A stretch of 64,000 nt of DNA, from contig NZ_JAAAPN010000007.1 in NCBI RefSeq assembly GCF_009909205.1, positions 186,001 to 250,000 on the forward strand, read 5' to 3'. This document shows, piece by piece, positions 35,224 to 44,286 of this stretch. The number at the start of each line of letters is the position of its first letter. The first letter of the stretch is position 1. The notes under the pieces were generated by a model that was not told the DNA's origin, ran no database searches, and saw only the letters and a list, made by a program, of their open reading frames with translations. Both the position numbers and the translations under genes were made by a program. The stretch comes from Aquabacterium fontiphilum (GTDB lineage Bacteria > Pseudomonadota > Gammaproteobacteria > Burkholderiales > Burkholderiaceae_C).

Positions 35224-36156
35224 ATGACCGCACTCGTCATTGCTGAACACGACAACGCCTCGATCAAGAGCGCCACGCTGAACACCATCACCGCTGCCAA
35301 GGCAACCGGTGGCGACGTGCACGTGCTGGTGGCTGGCGCCAACGCCGGTGCTGCTGCTGCCGCTGCTGCCCAGATCGCTGGTGTGAGCAAGGTGCTGCAC
35401 GCTGACGGCGCCCAGTTCGCCGACGGCCTGGCCGAGAACGTGGCCGCCCAGGTGCTGGCCGTGGCCTCGGGCTATAGCCACATCGTGTTCCCCGCTACCG
35501 CAGCTGGCAAGAACGTGGCCCCCCGCGTGGCCGCCAAGCTGGACGTCGCCCAGGTCTCTGAGATCACCAAGGTGATTTCGGCCGACACGTTCGAGCGTCC
35601 CATTTACGCCGGCAACGCCATCGCCACCGTGCAATCGGCCGACGCCGTCAAGGTGCTGACCGTTCGTGGCACCGCGTTCGATCCCGCTGCCACCACCGGT
35701 GGTTCGGCTGCGGTCGAAACCGTGGCTGCCGTGGGCGACTCCGGCACCTCGTCGTTCGTGGGCCGTGAAGTCACCAAGTCCGAGCGTCCTGAGCTGACCG
35801 CCGCCAAGATCGTGGTGTCGGGCGGCCGCGCCCTGGGCTCGGCTGACAAGTTCAACGAAGTCATGCTGCCTCTGGCCGACAAGCTGAGCGCCGCCGTCGG
35901 TGCCTCGCGCGCCGCTGTGGACGCTGGCTACGCCCCGAACGACCTGCAAGTCGGTCAGACCGGCAAGATCGTGGCGCCTCAGCTGTATGTGGCCGTCGGT
36001 ATCTCCGGCGCCATCCAGCACTTGGCAGGCATGAAGGATTCGAAGGTCATCGTGGCCATCAACAAGGATCCCGAAGCCCCCATCTTCCAGGTGGCCGACT
36101 TCGGTCTTGAAGCTGATCTGTTCACGGCTGTGCCGGAGCTGGTCAAGTCCCTGTGA
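35224..36156 (+). CDS. etfA: Electron transfer flavoprotein, alpha subunit
   Basis: 310 residues. The C-terminal FAD domain is clear: [38 protein letters not shown] and [14 protein letters not shown]. It holds the FAD that passes electrons between dehydrogenases and ETF-quinone oxidoreductase. It is cotranscribed with etfB and followed by an intrinsic terminator at 36211-36238, although the acyl-CoA dehydrogenase gene lies just beyond. Confidence 0.97.
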   Translation: MTALVIAEHDNASIKSATLNTITAAKATGGDVHVLVAGANAGAAAAAAAQIAGVSKVLHADGAQFADGLAENVAAQVLAVASGYSHIVFPATAAGKNVAPRVAAKLDVAQVSEITKVISADTFERPIYAGNAIATVQSADAVKVLTVRGTAFDPAATTGGSAAVETVAAVGDSGTSSFVGREVTKSERPELTAAKIVVSGGRALGSADKFNEVMLPLADKLSAAVGASRAAVDAGYAPNDLQVGQTGKIVAPQLYVAVGISGAIQHLAGMKDSKVIVAINKDPEAPIFQVADFGLEADLFTAVPELVKSL

Positions 36157-36210
36157 TGGCATCATGCAGGTGATGCAGACAGAACCGGTTTCTGGCTGAA
36201 CACCTCAAAC

Positions 36211-36238
36211 GGGGCGTCTTGCGAGGCGCCCCTTTTTT
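36211..36238 (+). terminator. Intrinsic terminator after etfA
   Basis: GGGGCG (36211-36216) and CGCCCC (36227-36232) form the stem and are followed directly by six T. It separates etfBA from the acyl-CoA dehydrogenase gene. Confidence 0.8.
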
Positions 36239-36283
36239 CCGTCTCACGCCGCGGCGTTTTAAACGGCGGCAATGGAGCAAACC

Positions 36284-38089
36284 ATGGCATTCAAAGCACC
36301 CGTCAAGGACCAGCTGTTCTGCATGAAGGAGCTGGCCGGCATCGACAAGATCGCCCAAATCCCCGGTTTCGAAGACGCAGGTTTTGAGACCGCTCAAGCC
36401 GTGCTGGAAGAGTCGGCCAAGTTCAACGAAGAAGTGGTGGCCCCGCTGAACTGGAGCGGCGATCAGGATCACGGCTCGTGGGACAACGGCGTGGTGCGCG
36501 CGTCTGCCGGTTTCAAGGAAGCCTACAAGGCGCTGACCGAAGGCGGTTGGCAAGGCCTGCAGCAGCCGGCCGAGTACGGCGGCCAGGGTCTGCCCAAGAT
36601 CATCGGCGCGGCCTGCATCGAGCACACGATGGCAGCCAACCTGAGCTTCTCCCTGTGCTCAATCCTGACCACCGGTGCCACCGAAGCACTGTTGACGGCA
36701 GCCAGCGACGAACTCAAGCAGCGTTACATCCCCAAGATGATCGAGGGTGCATGGACGGGCACCATGAACCTGACCGAGCCGCAAGCCGGTTCGGATCTGG
36801 CACTGGTGCGCTCCAAGGCCGTCAAGCAAGATGACGGCACCTACCGCATCTCCGGTCAGAAGATCTTCATCACCTACGGTGAGCACGACATGTCCGAGAA
36901 CATCGTGCACCTGGTGCTGGCCCGCACGCCGGACGCACCCGAAGGCGTCAAGGGCATCTCGCTGTTCGTCGTGCCCAAGTTCCTGGTCAACGAAGACGGC
37001 TCGCTGGGCAAGCGCAACGACGTCTACTGCGCGTCGATCGAAGAGAAGCTTGGCATCAAGGCCTCTCCGACGGCCGTGCTTGTCTATGGTGATAACAAGG
37101 GCGAGGTTGGTGCTGGCGCCATCGGTTACCTGGTGGGCGAAGAGAACCGCGGCCTCGAATACATGTTCATCATGATGAACGCGGCCCGCTACGACGTGGG
37201 CCTGCAGGGGCTGGCCGTGTCCGAGCGCGCTTACCAACATGCAGTGGCCTACGCCCGTGACCGCGTGCAGTCGCGTCCGGTCGACGGTTCGGCCAAGGAG
37301 TCGGTGGCCATCATCCATCACCCCGACGTCAAGCGCATGCTGATGACCATGCGCGCCCTGATCGAAGGCGAGCGCGCCATGGCCTTGGTCGGTGCGGCCG
37401 CCTATGACACCGCGCACCACCATCCGGAGGCAGCCGTGGCCAAGCAGGCTCAGGCGTTCTATGAGTTCCTGGTGCCGCTGATCAAGGGCTTCTCGACCGA
37501 GAACTCGGTCGAGGTGACCTCGCTGGGCGTGCAAGTGCACGGTGGCATGGGCTTCATCGAGGAAACCGGTGCAGCTCAGTACTACCGCGATTCGCGCATC
37601 CTGCCGATCTACGAAGGCACGACCGCCATCCAGGCCAATGACCTGGTCGGCCGCAAGACCGCCCGTGATGGTGGCGCCGTTGCCAAGGCGGTGGCTGCCC
37701 AGATAGCCGACACCGAAGGTCAGCTGGCCGCTCGCAGCAGCGCGGCTTGCCAGAAGTACGCCAAGCAGCTCAAGGCGGCACGCGAGGCCTACCTGCAGGT
37801 GGTTGACTTCGTGGCCGCCAACTTCAAGGCCAACCCGAACGCTGTGTTCGCGGGGTCTGTGCCCTACCTGATGCTGGCCGGCAACTTGGTGTCGGGCTGG
37901 CAGATGGGCCGCGCGCTGATGGTCGCCGAAGACAAGCTGGCGGCTGGGGAAGATGGCGGGTTCATGGCCGCCAAGATCGCCACGGCCCGCTTCTACGGCG
38001 ATCACATCCTGGCCCGCGTGGCCTCGCTGCGTGACACTGTCCTGGAAGGTGGCGACAGCGTGACGGCGATGCCTGTGGACGCTTTCTGA
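36284..38089 (+). CDS. Acyl-CoA dehydrogenase, long form with C-terminal domain
   Basis: 601 residues from the ATG at 36284, which has GGAG 6-7 nt upstream; the ATG at 36272 has no such site. FAD-dependent oxidation of an acyl-CoA at the alpha-beta bond. LTEPQAGSDLA lines the FAD/substrate site, VQVHGGMGFIEE and ILPIYEGTTAIQ are the C-terminal signatures, with the Glu of YEG the likely catalytic base. A further 130-residue domain follows, as in the roughly 600-residue beta-oxidation dehydrogenases of Burkholderiales. The neighbouring etfBA genes supply its electron acceptor. Chain-length preference cannot be told. Confidence 0.93.
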   Translation: MAFKAPVKDQLFCMKELAGIDKIAQIPGFEDAGFETAQAVLEESAKFNEEVVAPLNWSGDQDHGSWDNGVVRASAGFKEAYKALTEGGWQGLQQPAEYGGQGLPKIIGAACIEHTMAANLSFSLCSILTTGATEALLTAASDELKQRYIPKMIEGAWTGTMNLTEPQAGSDLALVRSKAVKQDDGTYRISGQKIFITYGEHDMSENIVHLVLARTPDAPEGVKGISLFVVPKFLVNEDGSLGKRNDVYCASIEEKLGIKASPTAVLVYGDNKGEVGAGAIGYLVGEENRGLEYMFIMMNAARYDVGLQGLAVSERAYQHAVAYARDRVQSRPVDGSAKESVAIIHHPDVKRMLMTMRALIEGERAMALVGAAAYDTAHHHPEAAVAKQAQAFYEFLVPLIKGFSTENSVEVTSLGVQVHGGMGFIEETGAAQYYRDSRILPIYEGTTAIQANDLVGRKTARDGGAVAKAVAAQIADTEGQLAARSSAACQKYAKQLKAAREAYLQVVDFVAANFKANPNAVFAGSVPYLMLAGNLVSGWQMGRALMVAEDKLAAGEDGGFMAAKIATARFYGDHILARVASLRDTVLEGGDSVTAMPVDAF

Positions 38090-38152
38090 GCGTGAGCCGT
38101 TAACATGGCAGTCAGTGGGCGCGGCATGCATCGCGCCCCGCTTGCCTGACCG

Positions 38153-38188
38153 AGCCCCTGACCGGTTCAGCCGGCCTGGGGCTTTTTT
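38153..38188 (+). terminator. Intrinsic terminator after acyl-CoA dehydrogenase
   Basis: AGCCCC (38153-38158) pairs with GGGGCT (38178-38183) around an inner CCGG-containing hairpin, followed by six T. It lies about 20 bp upstream of the nitronate monooxygenase start. Confidence 0.75.
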
Positions 38189-38208
38189 GTTGCCAAGGAG
38201 ACAAGAAG

Positions 38209-39171
38209 ATGCCTTTGCCCGAAGTGCTGCAGCGCGTACCGTTCCCGGTCATCGCCTCGCCCATGTTCATCCTCAGCACGCCCAAGCTGGTGATTGCCCA
38301 GTGCAAGGCGGGCGTGGTGGGCTCGATGCCGGCGCTCAACGCCCGGCCCGCAGCCCAGCTCGACGAGTGGCTGGCCGAGATCACCGAGACGCTCGACGCG
38401 CACAACCGAGCCCATCCTGATCAGCCCGCTGCCCCGTTTGCCATCAACCAGATCGTGCACAAGAGCAACGACCGGCTTGAGCATGACCTGGAGCTGTGCG
38501 TCAAGTACAAGGTGCCGGTCATCATCACCTCGCTGGGCGCACGCGAAGACGTGAACCAGGCGGTGCATGGCTACGGTGGCGTGGTGCTGCACGACGTGAT
38601 CAACAACCGCTTTGCCCGCAAGGCGGTCGAGAAGGGGGCCGATGGCCTGATCGCGGTGGCCGCTGGTGCCGGCGGCCATGCCGGCACCACCAGCCCGTTT
38701 GCACTGGTGCAAGAGATCCGTGAATGGTTTGATGGCCCAATCGCACTGTCAGGCTCGATCGCCAACGGCCGCGCCATTCTGGCTGCGCGCGCCATGGGTG
38801 CCGATTTCGCTTACATCGGCTCGGCCTTCATCGCGACTGAAGAGGCCCGTGCGGCCGATGCCTACAAGCAGATGGTGGTGGACTGCACCAGTGCCGACAT
38901 CCTGTATTCCAGCAAGTTCACTGGCGTACATGGCAACTACCTGCGGCCGTCCATCGTGAATGCAGGCCTGGATCCAGACGCGCTGGGCGACGGTGATCCC
39001 AGCCAGATGAGCTTTGGCAGCAAGGGCGATGCCGACGTCAAGGTCTGGAAGGACATCTGGGGCTGCGGCCAGGGCATCTCGGCCGTCAAGGCCGTCGTGC
39101 CAGCGGCCGAACTCGTGGCCCGTCTGAAGGCCGAGTACGCCGAGGCGCGCGCCGCGCTCTGCGGCAGCTGA
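38209..39171 (+). CDS. Nitronate monooxygenase (2-nitropropane dioxygenase family)
   Basis: 320 residues. FMN-dependent TIM-barrel enzyme that oxidizes alkyl nitronates. PVIASPMFILS at the N-terminus and AAGAGGHAG near residue 155 (flavin-binding and the catalytic His) are family marks, as is IALSGSIANGRAILAARAMGADFAYIGSAFI. Some relatives act as enoyl reductases, so the substrate is open. AAGGAG stands 8 nt upstream of the ATG. Confidence 0.9.
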   Translation: MPLPEVLQRVPFPVIASPMFILSTPKLVIAQCKAGVVGSMPALNARPAAQLDEWLAEITETLDAHNRAHPDQPAAPFAINQIVHKSNDRLEHDLELCVKYKVPVIITSLGAREDVNQAVHGYGGVVLHDVINNRFARKAVEKGADGLIAVAAGAGGHAGTTSPFALVQEIREWFDGPIALSGSIANGRAILAARAMGADFAYIGSAFIATEEARAADAYKQMVVDCTSADILYSSKFTGVHGNYLRPSIVNAGLDPDALGDGDPSQMSFGSKGDADVKVWKDIWGCGQGISAVKAVVPAAELVARLKAEYAEARAALCGS

Positions 39172-39175
39172 CGCT

Positions 39176-39892
39176 TCAGCGGAAGGCGAGGGCGGCGTCC
39201 ACCATGCCGCCCTGCCGGCGCAGGATCTGGCTGACGGCGATCACCGCCTGGGTGCGCGAGTTGACGCCCAGCGCGCGCAGCACGGCGGCCACGTGGTCCT
39301 TGACCGTCTCGACCGACAGGCCGAGTTCGCGCGCGATCAGCTTGTTGGGTTGGCCTTTGAGCAGCAGGTTGAGCACGTCGGTCTGACGTGGCGTCAGGCT
39401 GAGCTCTTCCAGCGAAGGCGCTGTCTGGTAGCCCGCGGCCAGCGCATGCTGCTGCACGTTGGCCGCGGTGGCCGCGTCTACCGTCCAGCCTTGTGCGTCG
39501 CCCATGTTCATCGGGGGCACGTACACGCCGCCGGACAGCACCTGTTGCAAGGCCTCGAAGAGGGTTTCATTGCTCGCCCGTTTGGGCACGAAGCCCATGG
39601 CGCCCAGGTCGATGGCGCGGATGACGTCACTGGTGCGATCCGAGGCCGAGATCACCACGATGGGCAGGCCAGGATACCGGGTGCGGAACTCGACCAGCAG
39701 GTCAAAGCCATCGGCATCACCGAGTTGCAGATCCAGCAAAACCAATTGGTGCGCTGGGTCGTTCTGCAGGGCCTCACGGGCTGCGCGGCCGCTGTCTGCG
39801 GCTGTCACGCGCACATGGTCGCCCAACCCCAGAATCACCGACTGCAGCGCCGCCAGAATCAGTGGATGGTCATCGATCAACAGAACCTTCAT
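39176..39892 (-). CDS. NarL/FixJ-type response regulator
   Basis: 238 residues from the ATG at 39892. The receiver domain has the acidic pair in LIDDHP, the phospho-acceptor Asp in VLLDLQLGDADG (about residue 56) and the conserved Lys in VPKRAS. The C-terminal LuxR-type helix-turn-helix includes LTPRQTDVLNLLLKGQPNKLIARELG and VKDHVAAVLRALG. No sensor kinase gene lies nearby, so the partner is unknown. The long open extension to 40030 has no family similarity. Confidence 0.92.
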   Translation of the reverse strand: MKVLLIDDHPLILAALQSVILGLGDHVRVTAADSGRAAREALQNDPAHQLVLLDLQLGDADGFDLLVEFRTRYPGLPIVVISASDRTSDVIRAIDLGAMGFVPKRASNETLFEALQQVLSGGVYVPPMNMGDAQGWTVDAATAANVQQHALAAGYQTAPSLEELSLTPRQTDVLNLLLKGQPNKLIARELGLSVETVKDHVAAVLRALGVNSRTQAVIAVSQILRRQGGMVDAALAFR

Positions 39893-40075
39893 GGCGCCCC
39901 GCTCCCTCGCTTGCTGTTTGGTGTACCTCTGCGCGTCGCTCCCTCCAAAGAGGGGGGCAGGCGCGCGGGCGCCATGATAACGGTGTGTTCCCATACGGCC
40001 CGGGGCTAGGCAGAATGGGTATGTCAGCAAACGTTTCGGGCTGTGTGCTTTGTATCCGGCGCCGCCAAAACTTGA

Positions 40076-40921
40076 TCACATGCGCCAGATTCGGGGGATC
40101 GGTGCGGTCAAGCCCCAGGCCTCCTGCCGCCACGCCGCCCAGGTGGCACCCAGCAAGCCCATGGCCGGCTCCACCCGGTCGGCCAGCACGCGCACGATGA
40201 CCACCTCCGCATGGGGGCTGGTGGCGCCGCTGAGCGGGCCCGCGTCGTTGCGCTGCGCGACATCGCGCGCGCACTGGAGCAGGGCGTCGCGTTTGGCCGT
40301 CGGCAAGGCGCTGCCGGCAGCAAACCACATGGTGGCCAGCACCCGCCGACCCGCCCAGCCCAGCGGGCTATCCAGCAGCAGGGGGTCGTTGGCCCGCACC
40401 GTGCCGCGCTCCAGCCAGACGCCGGGCAGCTCAATCTCTTGGGTGTAGCTGCCATGCGCGGCCTGGGGGTCGTCAAAGGCCTCGCCCGCGGCGGGCAGGC
40501 CCAGCGCGAGCACATCCCAGCCGATCATCTCTGCGCCAGGCGCCAGCTCGAAGCGCATGCGGTTATGCGCGATGCAGCCGCGGTAGGCCAGGGTCTCGAG
40601 CGGCAGCCACTCCAGGCGGCTTTCCGGCGCGAGGCGGGCGACCAGGGTTTGTTCGGCGGGCTCGCCGGCGCTTTTGTAAAACCGCGTGGCGCCCGGCGTG
40701 GTGATCAGCGCATGGCTACCCGCTTGCAGCTCGGCGTCGATGTGCAGTGTGTCGCCACCGACGATGCCGCCGGGGGGGTGCACCAGCACGTGGTGACAGA
40801 TGTCTGGCCCCTCGGGGTACAGCCGCTGCAGCACGCGCAGCGGGCCTTCGTGGCGGTCGTGGGCGGTGGTGCGCTCGCCGTCGCGGCGGTAGCGCAGTTG
40901 CAGGTGGCCTTTCCAGCTCAT
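40076..40921 (-). CDS. ureD: Urease accessory protein UreD
   Basis: 281 residues from the ATG at 40921 (MSWKGHLQLRYRR...). UreD forms the scaffold with UreF and UreG that loads nickel into apo-urease. Typical blocks are VHPPGGIVGGDTL and ITTPGATRFYKS, then LEWLPLETLAYRG. No other urease gene (ureA, B, C, E, F or G) lies in the window on either side; its usual downstream partners are missing here because the response regulator gene follows. Confidence 0.92.
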   Translation of the reverse strand: MSWKGHLQLRYRRDGERTTAHDRHEGPLRVLQRLYPEGPDICHHVLVHPPGGIVGGDTLHIDAELQAGSHALITTPGATRFYKSAGEPAEQTLVARLAPESRLEWLPLETLAYRGCIAHNRMRFELAPGAEMIGWDVLALGLPAAGEAFDDPQAAHGSYTQEIELPGVWLERGTVRANDPLLLDSPLGWAGRRVLATMWFAAGSALPTAKRDALLQCARDVAQRNDAGPLSGATSPHAEVVIVRVLADRVEPAMGLLGATWAAWRQEAWGLTAPIPRIWRM

Positions 40922-41133
40922 GGGTGGGGTGTGTACAGCGGTGGGGCAGTATGGCGCAGCGCGGCCGTGGCGGCACGATGCTTGCACCGGACAACATGCG
41001 GAGTAGAAGCGTTCAGTCGCATGCCGCCACATGGTGCATGTTCTGTGCCAGGGTGGTGCGTGGCGGGTCATTGCTCCCTCTTGTTCAACCCTTGCGGTGC
41101 ACGCACCGACTTGCTCGACCTGGAGGAGCCCCC

Positions 41134-42195
41134 ATGCTGACCACGCAGCAGCCCGTTTTTCGCCGTTTCTGGCACGCCGTCATGCCCTTGTCCGAACTGG
41201 CGGACGGGCCCAAGCCCTTCACCCTGCTGGGCGAAGCCATCGTCGTCTTTCTGGACGAGCACGGGCAGCCCGCCGCTTTGCGTGACCGCTGCTGTCACCG
41301 CACGGCCCGTCTGTCCAAGGGCTGGTGTGCCAAGGGCGGGATCCAGTGCGGCTACCACGGCTGGGTGTACGACCGCCATGGGCGGGTCACCCACGTGCCC
41401 CAGTACGAAGCGGGTCGCGCCATTCCGGCTGACTTCAAGACCGTGGCCTACCACTGCCAGGCCCGCTACGGTTACGCGTGGGTGGCGCTGGAAGACCCGG
41501 TGGCCGATGTGCCCGAGGTGCCCGAGTTCGAGGCGCCGGGCTGGCGCACCATCTTTCAGTTCTATGAGCGCTGGGAAACCAGCCCGATGCGCGCGCTTGA
41601 GAACTCGTTCGACAACTCGCATTTCAGCTTCGTGCACCGCGCCACCTTCGGGGTGGCCGATCGGCCCCAGCCGAGCAAGTACGAGCTGGTCGAGAACGAA
41701 GAGGGCTTCTACGCCGAGACCATCATCGAGGCGGTCAACCCGCCGGCCTTCCAGCGCGTGAGCGGGGTCAGTGATCCGGTCACCACGCGCCACATGCGCA
41801 ACGCCTACTTCCAGCCCTTCTCGCGCCGGCTGGACATCGAGTACCCCAGTGGCGTGCGTCACGTGATCATCAACTGCTTCACGCCGATCGACGACGGCAG
41901 CATCCAGTTGTGCCAATGGCTGTTCCGCAATGACACCGAAGCCGACTGCCCCGCACAGTTGCTGATCGACTTCGACGCCGAAATCACGCGCGAGGACAAG
42001 GAGATCCTGGAATCGACCGACCCCGATGCCTGGGTCGACACCCGTCGCCGCGGGGTCGAGTACTCCATGGACAGCGACAAGCCCGGCATGCTGATCCGCA
42101 AGCGGCTGATGGCCATCCTGCAGGCACATGGTGAAGAGGAAGTGCATCGTGGGCTGCCGGGGGTGACCATCCGGCTGGCGCCCGCACAAGGGTGA
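41134..42195 (+). CDS. Rieske-type aromatic ring-hydroxylating oxygenase, alpha subunit
   Basis: 353 residues from the ATG at 41134, preceded by GGAGGAG. The Rieske [2Fe-2S] site is seen as CCHRTARLSKGWC... with the second pair CGYHGW (CxH and CxxH). The mononuclear iron site is suggested by ENSFDNSHFSFVHRATFG, with the Asp/Asn and two His. Such enzymes hydroxylate or demethylate aromatic and heteroaromatic compounds. No ferredoxin or reductase partner gene is adjacent. Since the region downstream handles purines, an N-demethylase or heteroaromatic substrate is possible but unproven. Confidence 0.88.
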   Translation: MLTTQQPVFRRFWHAVMPLSELADGPKPFTLLGEAIVVFLDEHGQPAALRDRCCHRTARLSKGWCAKGGIQCGYHGWVYDRHGRVTHVPQYEAGRAIPADFKTVAYHCQARYGYAWVALEDPVADVPEVPEFEAPGWRTIFQFYERWETSPMRALENSFDNSHFSFVHRATFGVADRPQPSKYELVENEEGFYAETIIEAVNPPAFQRVSGVSDPVTTRHMRNAYFQPFSRRLDIEYPSGVRHVIINCFTPIDDGSIQLCQWLFRNDTEADCPAQLLIDFDAEITREDKEILESTDPDAWVDTRRRGVEYSMDSDKPGMLIRKRLMAILQAHGEEEVHRGLPGVTIRLAPAQG

Positions 42196-42236
42196 GCGAC
42201 TGGCCCGGTGCGGGTCAGTTCGCGCACAATGGTGGC

Positions 42237-42782
42237 ATGCACCCCGAGCACGATGCGATTGTTCGCGACACCCAGCGCTGGCTGACCCAGGCCGTCATCG
42301 GCCTGAACCTCTGCCCATTTGCCAAGGCGGTTCACGTCAAGAACCAGATCCGGTACCACGTCTCGGCGGCCACCACGCCCGACGCCTTGCTGGAAGACCT
42401 GGTGCAGGAGTTGATCCGCTTGCGCGATGCCGATCCGCAAGAGATCGAAACCACGCTGCTGGTACACCCGGATGTGCTGCGAGATTTTCTCGACTTCAAC
42501 GACTTTCTGGACGTTGTTGATGCCGCCATCGACGAGCTGGATCTGGAGGGCGTGATCCAGGTGGCCAGCTTCCACCCGGACTATGAGTTCGGCGACGAGG
42601 AGCCGGGCGACATCACCCACTACACCAACCGGTCGCCTTACCCCACGCTGCACTTGTTGCGCGAGGTCAGTCTGGAGCAAGCGGTGGAGGCCTTCCCGGA
42701 CGCGGCCGACATCTTCGAAACCAACAAGGACACGATGCGCCGCCTCGGTGACGAGGGCTGGCAGGCCCTCTGGAAGGAATGA
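42237..42782 (+). CDS. DUF1415 family protein
   Basis: 181 residues from the ATG at 42237. An alternative GTG at 42192 overlaps the previous stop but adds residues without family similarity. It is a soluble protein with GLNLCPFAKAV near the N-terminus and SFHPDYEFGDE ... THYTNRSPYPTLHLLRE near the middle and C-terminus, the hallmark blocks of DUF1415. No function is established. Its stop overlaps the start of the prenyltransferase gene by 4 nt (ATGA). Confidence 0.85.
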   Translation: MHPEHDAIVRDTQRWLTQAVIGLNLCPFAKAVHVKNQIRYHVSAATTPDALLEDLVQELIRLRDADPQEIETTLLVHPDVLRDFLDFNDFLDVVDAAIDELDLEGVIQVASFHPDYEFGDEEPGDITHYTNRSPYPTLHLLREVSLEQAVEAFPDAADIFETNKDTMRRLGDEGWQALWKE

Positions 42783-43726
42783 GCCGCACCGGTGGACTCG
42801 GCATGGGGCGTCCCGCCGTGGACGTGCCCTGGTGGGGCGTACTGCGCCCCCCGTTCTTGCTGCTGACACTGAGCTGCATGGCGCTTGCGGTTGGCTGGAG
42901 CGCCTGGCTGGCCCATGTTCACGGCCTGATCTGGTCCCATTGGGCGGCGTTGGCCTGCGCTGCCGGGGCCTTGCTCGCGCATGCGGGTGTGAACGTGCTC
43001 AATGAGGTGGGTGATTACCGCAGCGGGCTGGACATGCACACCTGGCGCACGCCCTTCAGCGGCGGCAGCGGGGCGCTGCTGTCGCATCCCGGCAAGCTGG
43101 GGCTGGCCAGGGCCGTGGGCTGGGGCTGCGTGGGCGGCACCGCCCTGATCGGTCTGGCCTTGTGGTTCTGGCGGCCCGAGGCGCACATGCCTTTGCTGCT
43201 GCTGGGTGGGCTGGGCTTGCTGCTGGTGGTCGCGTACACGCCATGGGTCACGCGGCACCCCTGGTTGCGCCTCATCGCGCCCGGGCTGGGCTTCGGTCCC
43301 TTGATGCTGTTGGGGACCGAAGTGGTGCTGACGGGGCATTGGTCATGGCATGGCCTGGCCTTGTCGATGTTGCCGTTTGCGCTGGTCAACAACCTCCTGC
43401 TGCTCAACCAGTTCCCGGATGTGGACGCCGACCGGCGGGTGGGGCGTCGCACGCTGCCCATGGTGATCGGGCGCAGCCGGTCGGTGCTGGTGATGGGCGG
43501 CCAAAGCGTGGCTGCCTGGCTCTGGCTGGGCGTGGGCTGCTGGCAGGGCTGGTGGCCGCAAGGTGCGGCGCTTGCGGTGTTGGCCTTGCCCCTGTCGATG
43601 TGGGTGCTGCAGCGGGCCTGGCAGGCGCGGGAAGACCTCAGCGCCTTGCAGGCCATGGCCCTGAATGTGGCGCAGAGCGTGCTGGTACCCGCGCTGATGG
43701 CCGCTGGCCTGTGGCTGCACGGCTGA
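42779..43726 (+). CDS. UbiA-family prenyltransferase
   Basis: 315 residues with about nine hydrophobic segments. The two Asp-rich motifs expected for binding the prenyl diphosphate through Mg are present: NVLNEVGDYRSGLD (near residue 75) and NQFPDVDADRRVGRRTLP (near residue 210). It resembles MenA-type 1,4-dihydroxy-2-naphthoate prenyltransferases more than UbiA proper, but no other menaquinone gene is in the window. The product is therefore open. Confidence 0.85.
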   Translation: MSRTGGLGMGRPAVDVPWWGVLRPPFLLLTLSCMALAVGWSAWLAHVHGLIWSHWAALACAAGALLAHAGVNVLNEVGDYRSGLDMHTWRTPFSGGSGALLSHPGKLGLARAVGWGCVGGTALIGLALWFWRPEAHMPLLLLGGLGLLLVVAYTPWVTRHPWLRLIAPGLGFGPLMLLGTEVVLTGHWSWHGLALSMLPFALVNNLLLLNQFPDVDADRRVGRRTLPMVIGRSRSVLVMGGQSVAAWLWLGVGCWQGWWPQGAALAVLALPLSMWVLQRAWQAREDLSALQAMALNVAQSVLVPALMAAGLWLHG

Positions 43727-43747
43727 GCGGCGGCGTGGCCGCCCCGG

Positions 43748-44257
43748 TCAGTGCCCGCTCGCCGTGGCCCACATGTCGCGGTGCAGGGCGACGATCTCCT
43801 CCTCCACCTCAGGCACGGGCCCGATCACCTCAATGGGCTTCTGACCGTGCGCAAACACCTCGCGGCAGGGCAGGCTCATCGTGGGGTTCTCGGCGTGGTC
43901 ACCTGTCAGGCTGAGCAGCCGCGCTTCGGTGATGCCGTAGACCACCCGGCCGATGTGTGCCCAGTACTGGGTGCCAGCACACATGGCGCAGGGCTCGGCC
44001 GTTGTAACCAGGGTGCAGCGCCACAGGTAATCAGGCGGGTAGTTGAGCGCAGCCGTTCGCGCCAGCACGGATTCGGCGTGGTTGACCGTGTCCACATTGC
44101 CCTGCTCGGCCAGCACGGTTTGGCCATCGGGCGCGACCAGCAAGGCACCAAAAGGGTGGCGACCCAGGGCGTGCGCACGCCTGGCAACCTCGTTGGCGCG
44201 GCGCAGCAGGGCCACGATCTGCTCGTGCGACAAGGGCGTGTGCGAGTCGAAAGGCAT
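43748..44257 (-). CDS. Nucleobase/nucleoside deaminase, guanine-deaminase-like
   Basis: 169 residues from the ATG at 44257. A zinc-dependent cytidine-deaminase-fold enzyme: the catalytic NHAESVLART (His and Glu) and TTAEPCAMCAGTQYWA (the two zinc cysteines) are clear. The sequence after PCAMC resembles bacterial guanine deaminase more than tRNA adenosine deaminase. The position at the end of a run with an 8-oxoguanine deaminase-like enzyme and transporters supports a purine base as substrate. Confidence 0.82.
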   Translation of the reverse strand: MPFDSHTPLSHEQIVALLRRANEVARRAHALGRHPFGALLVAPDGQTVLAEQGNVDTVNHAESVLARTAALNYPPDYLWRCTLVTTAEPCAMCAGTQYWAHIGRVVYGITEARLLSLTGDHAENPTMSLPCREVFAHGQKPIEVIGPVPEVEEEIVALHRDMWATASGH

Positions 44258-44286
44258 GCGGTTCTCCCGGTTTCCCGCTGGCCGCA

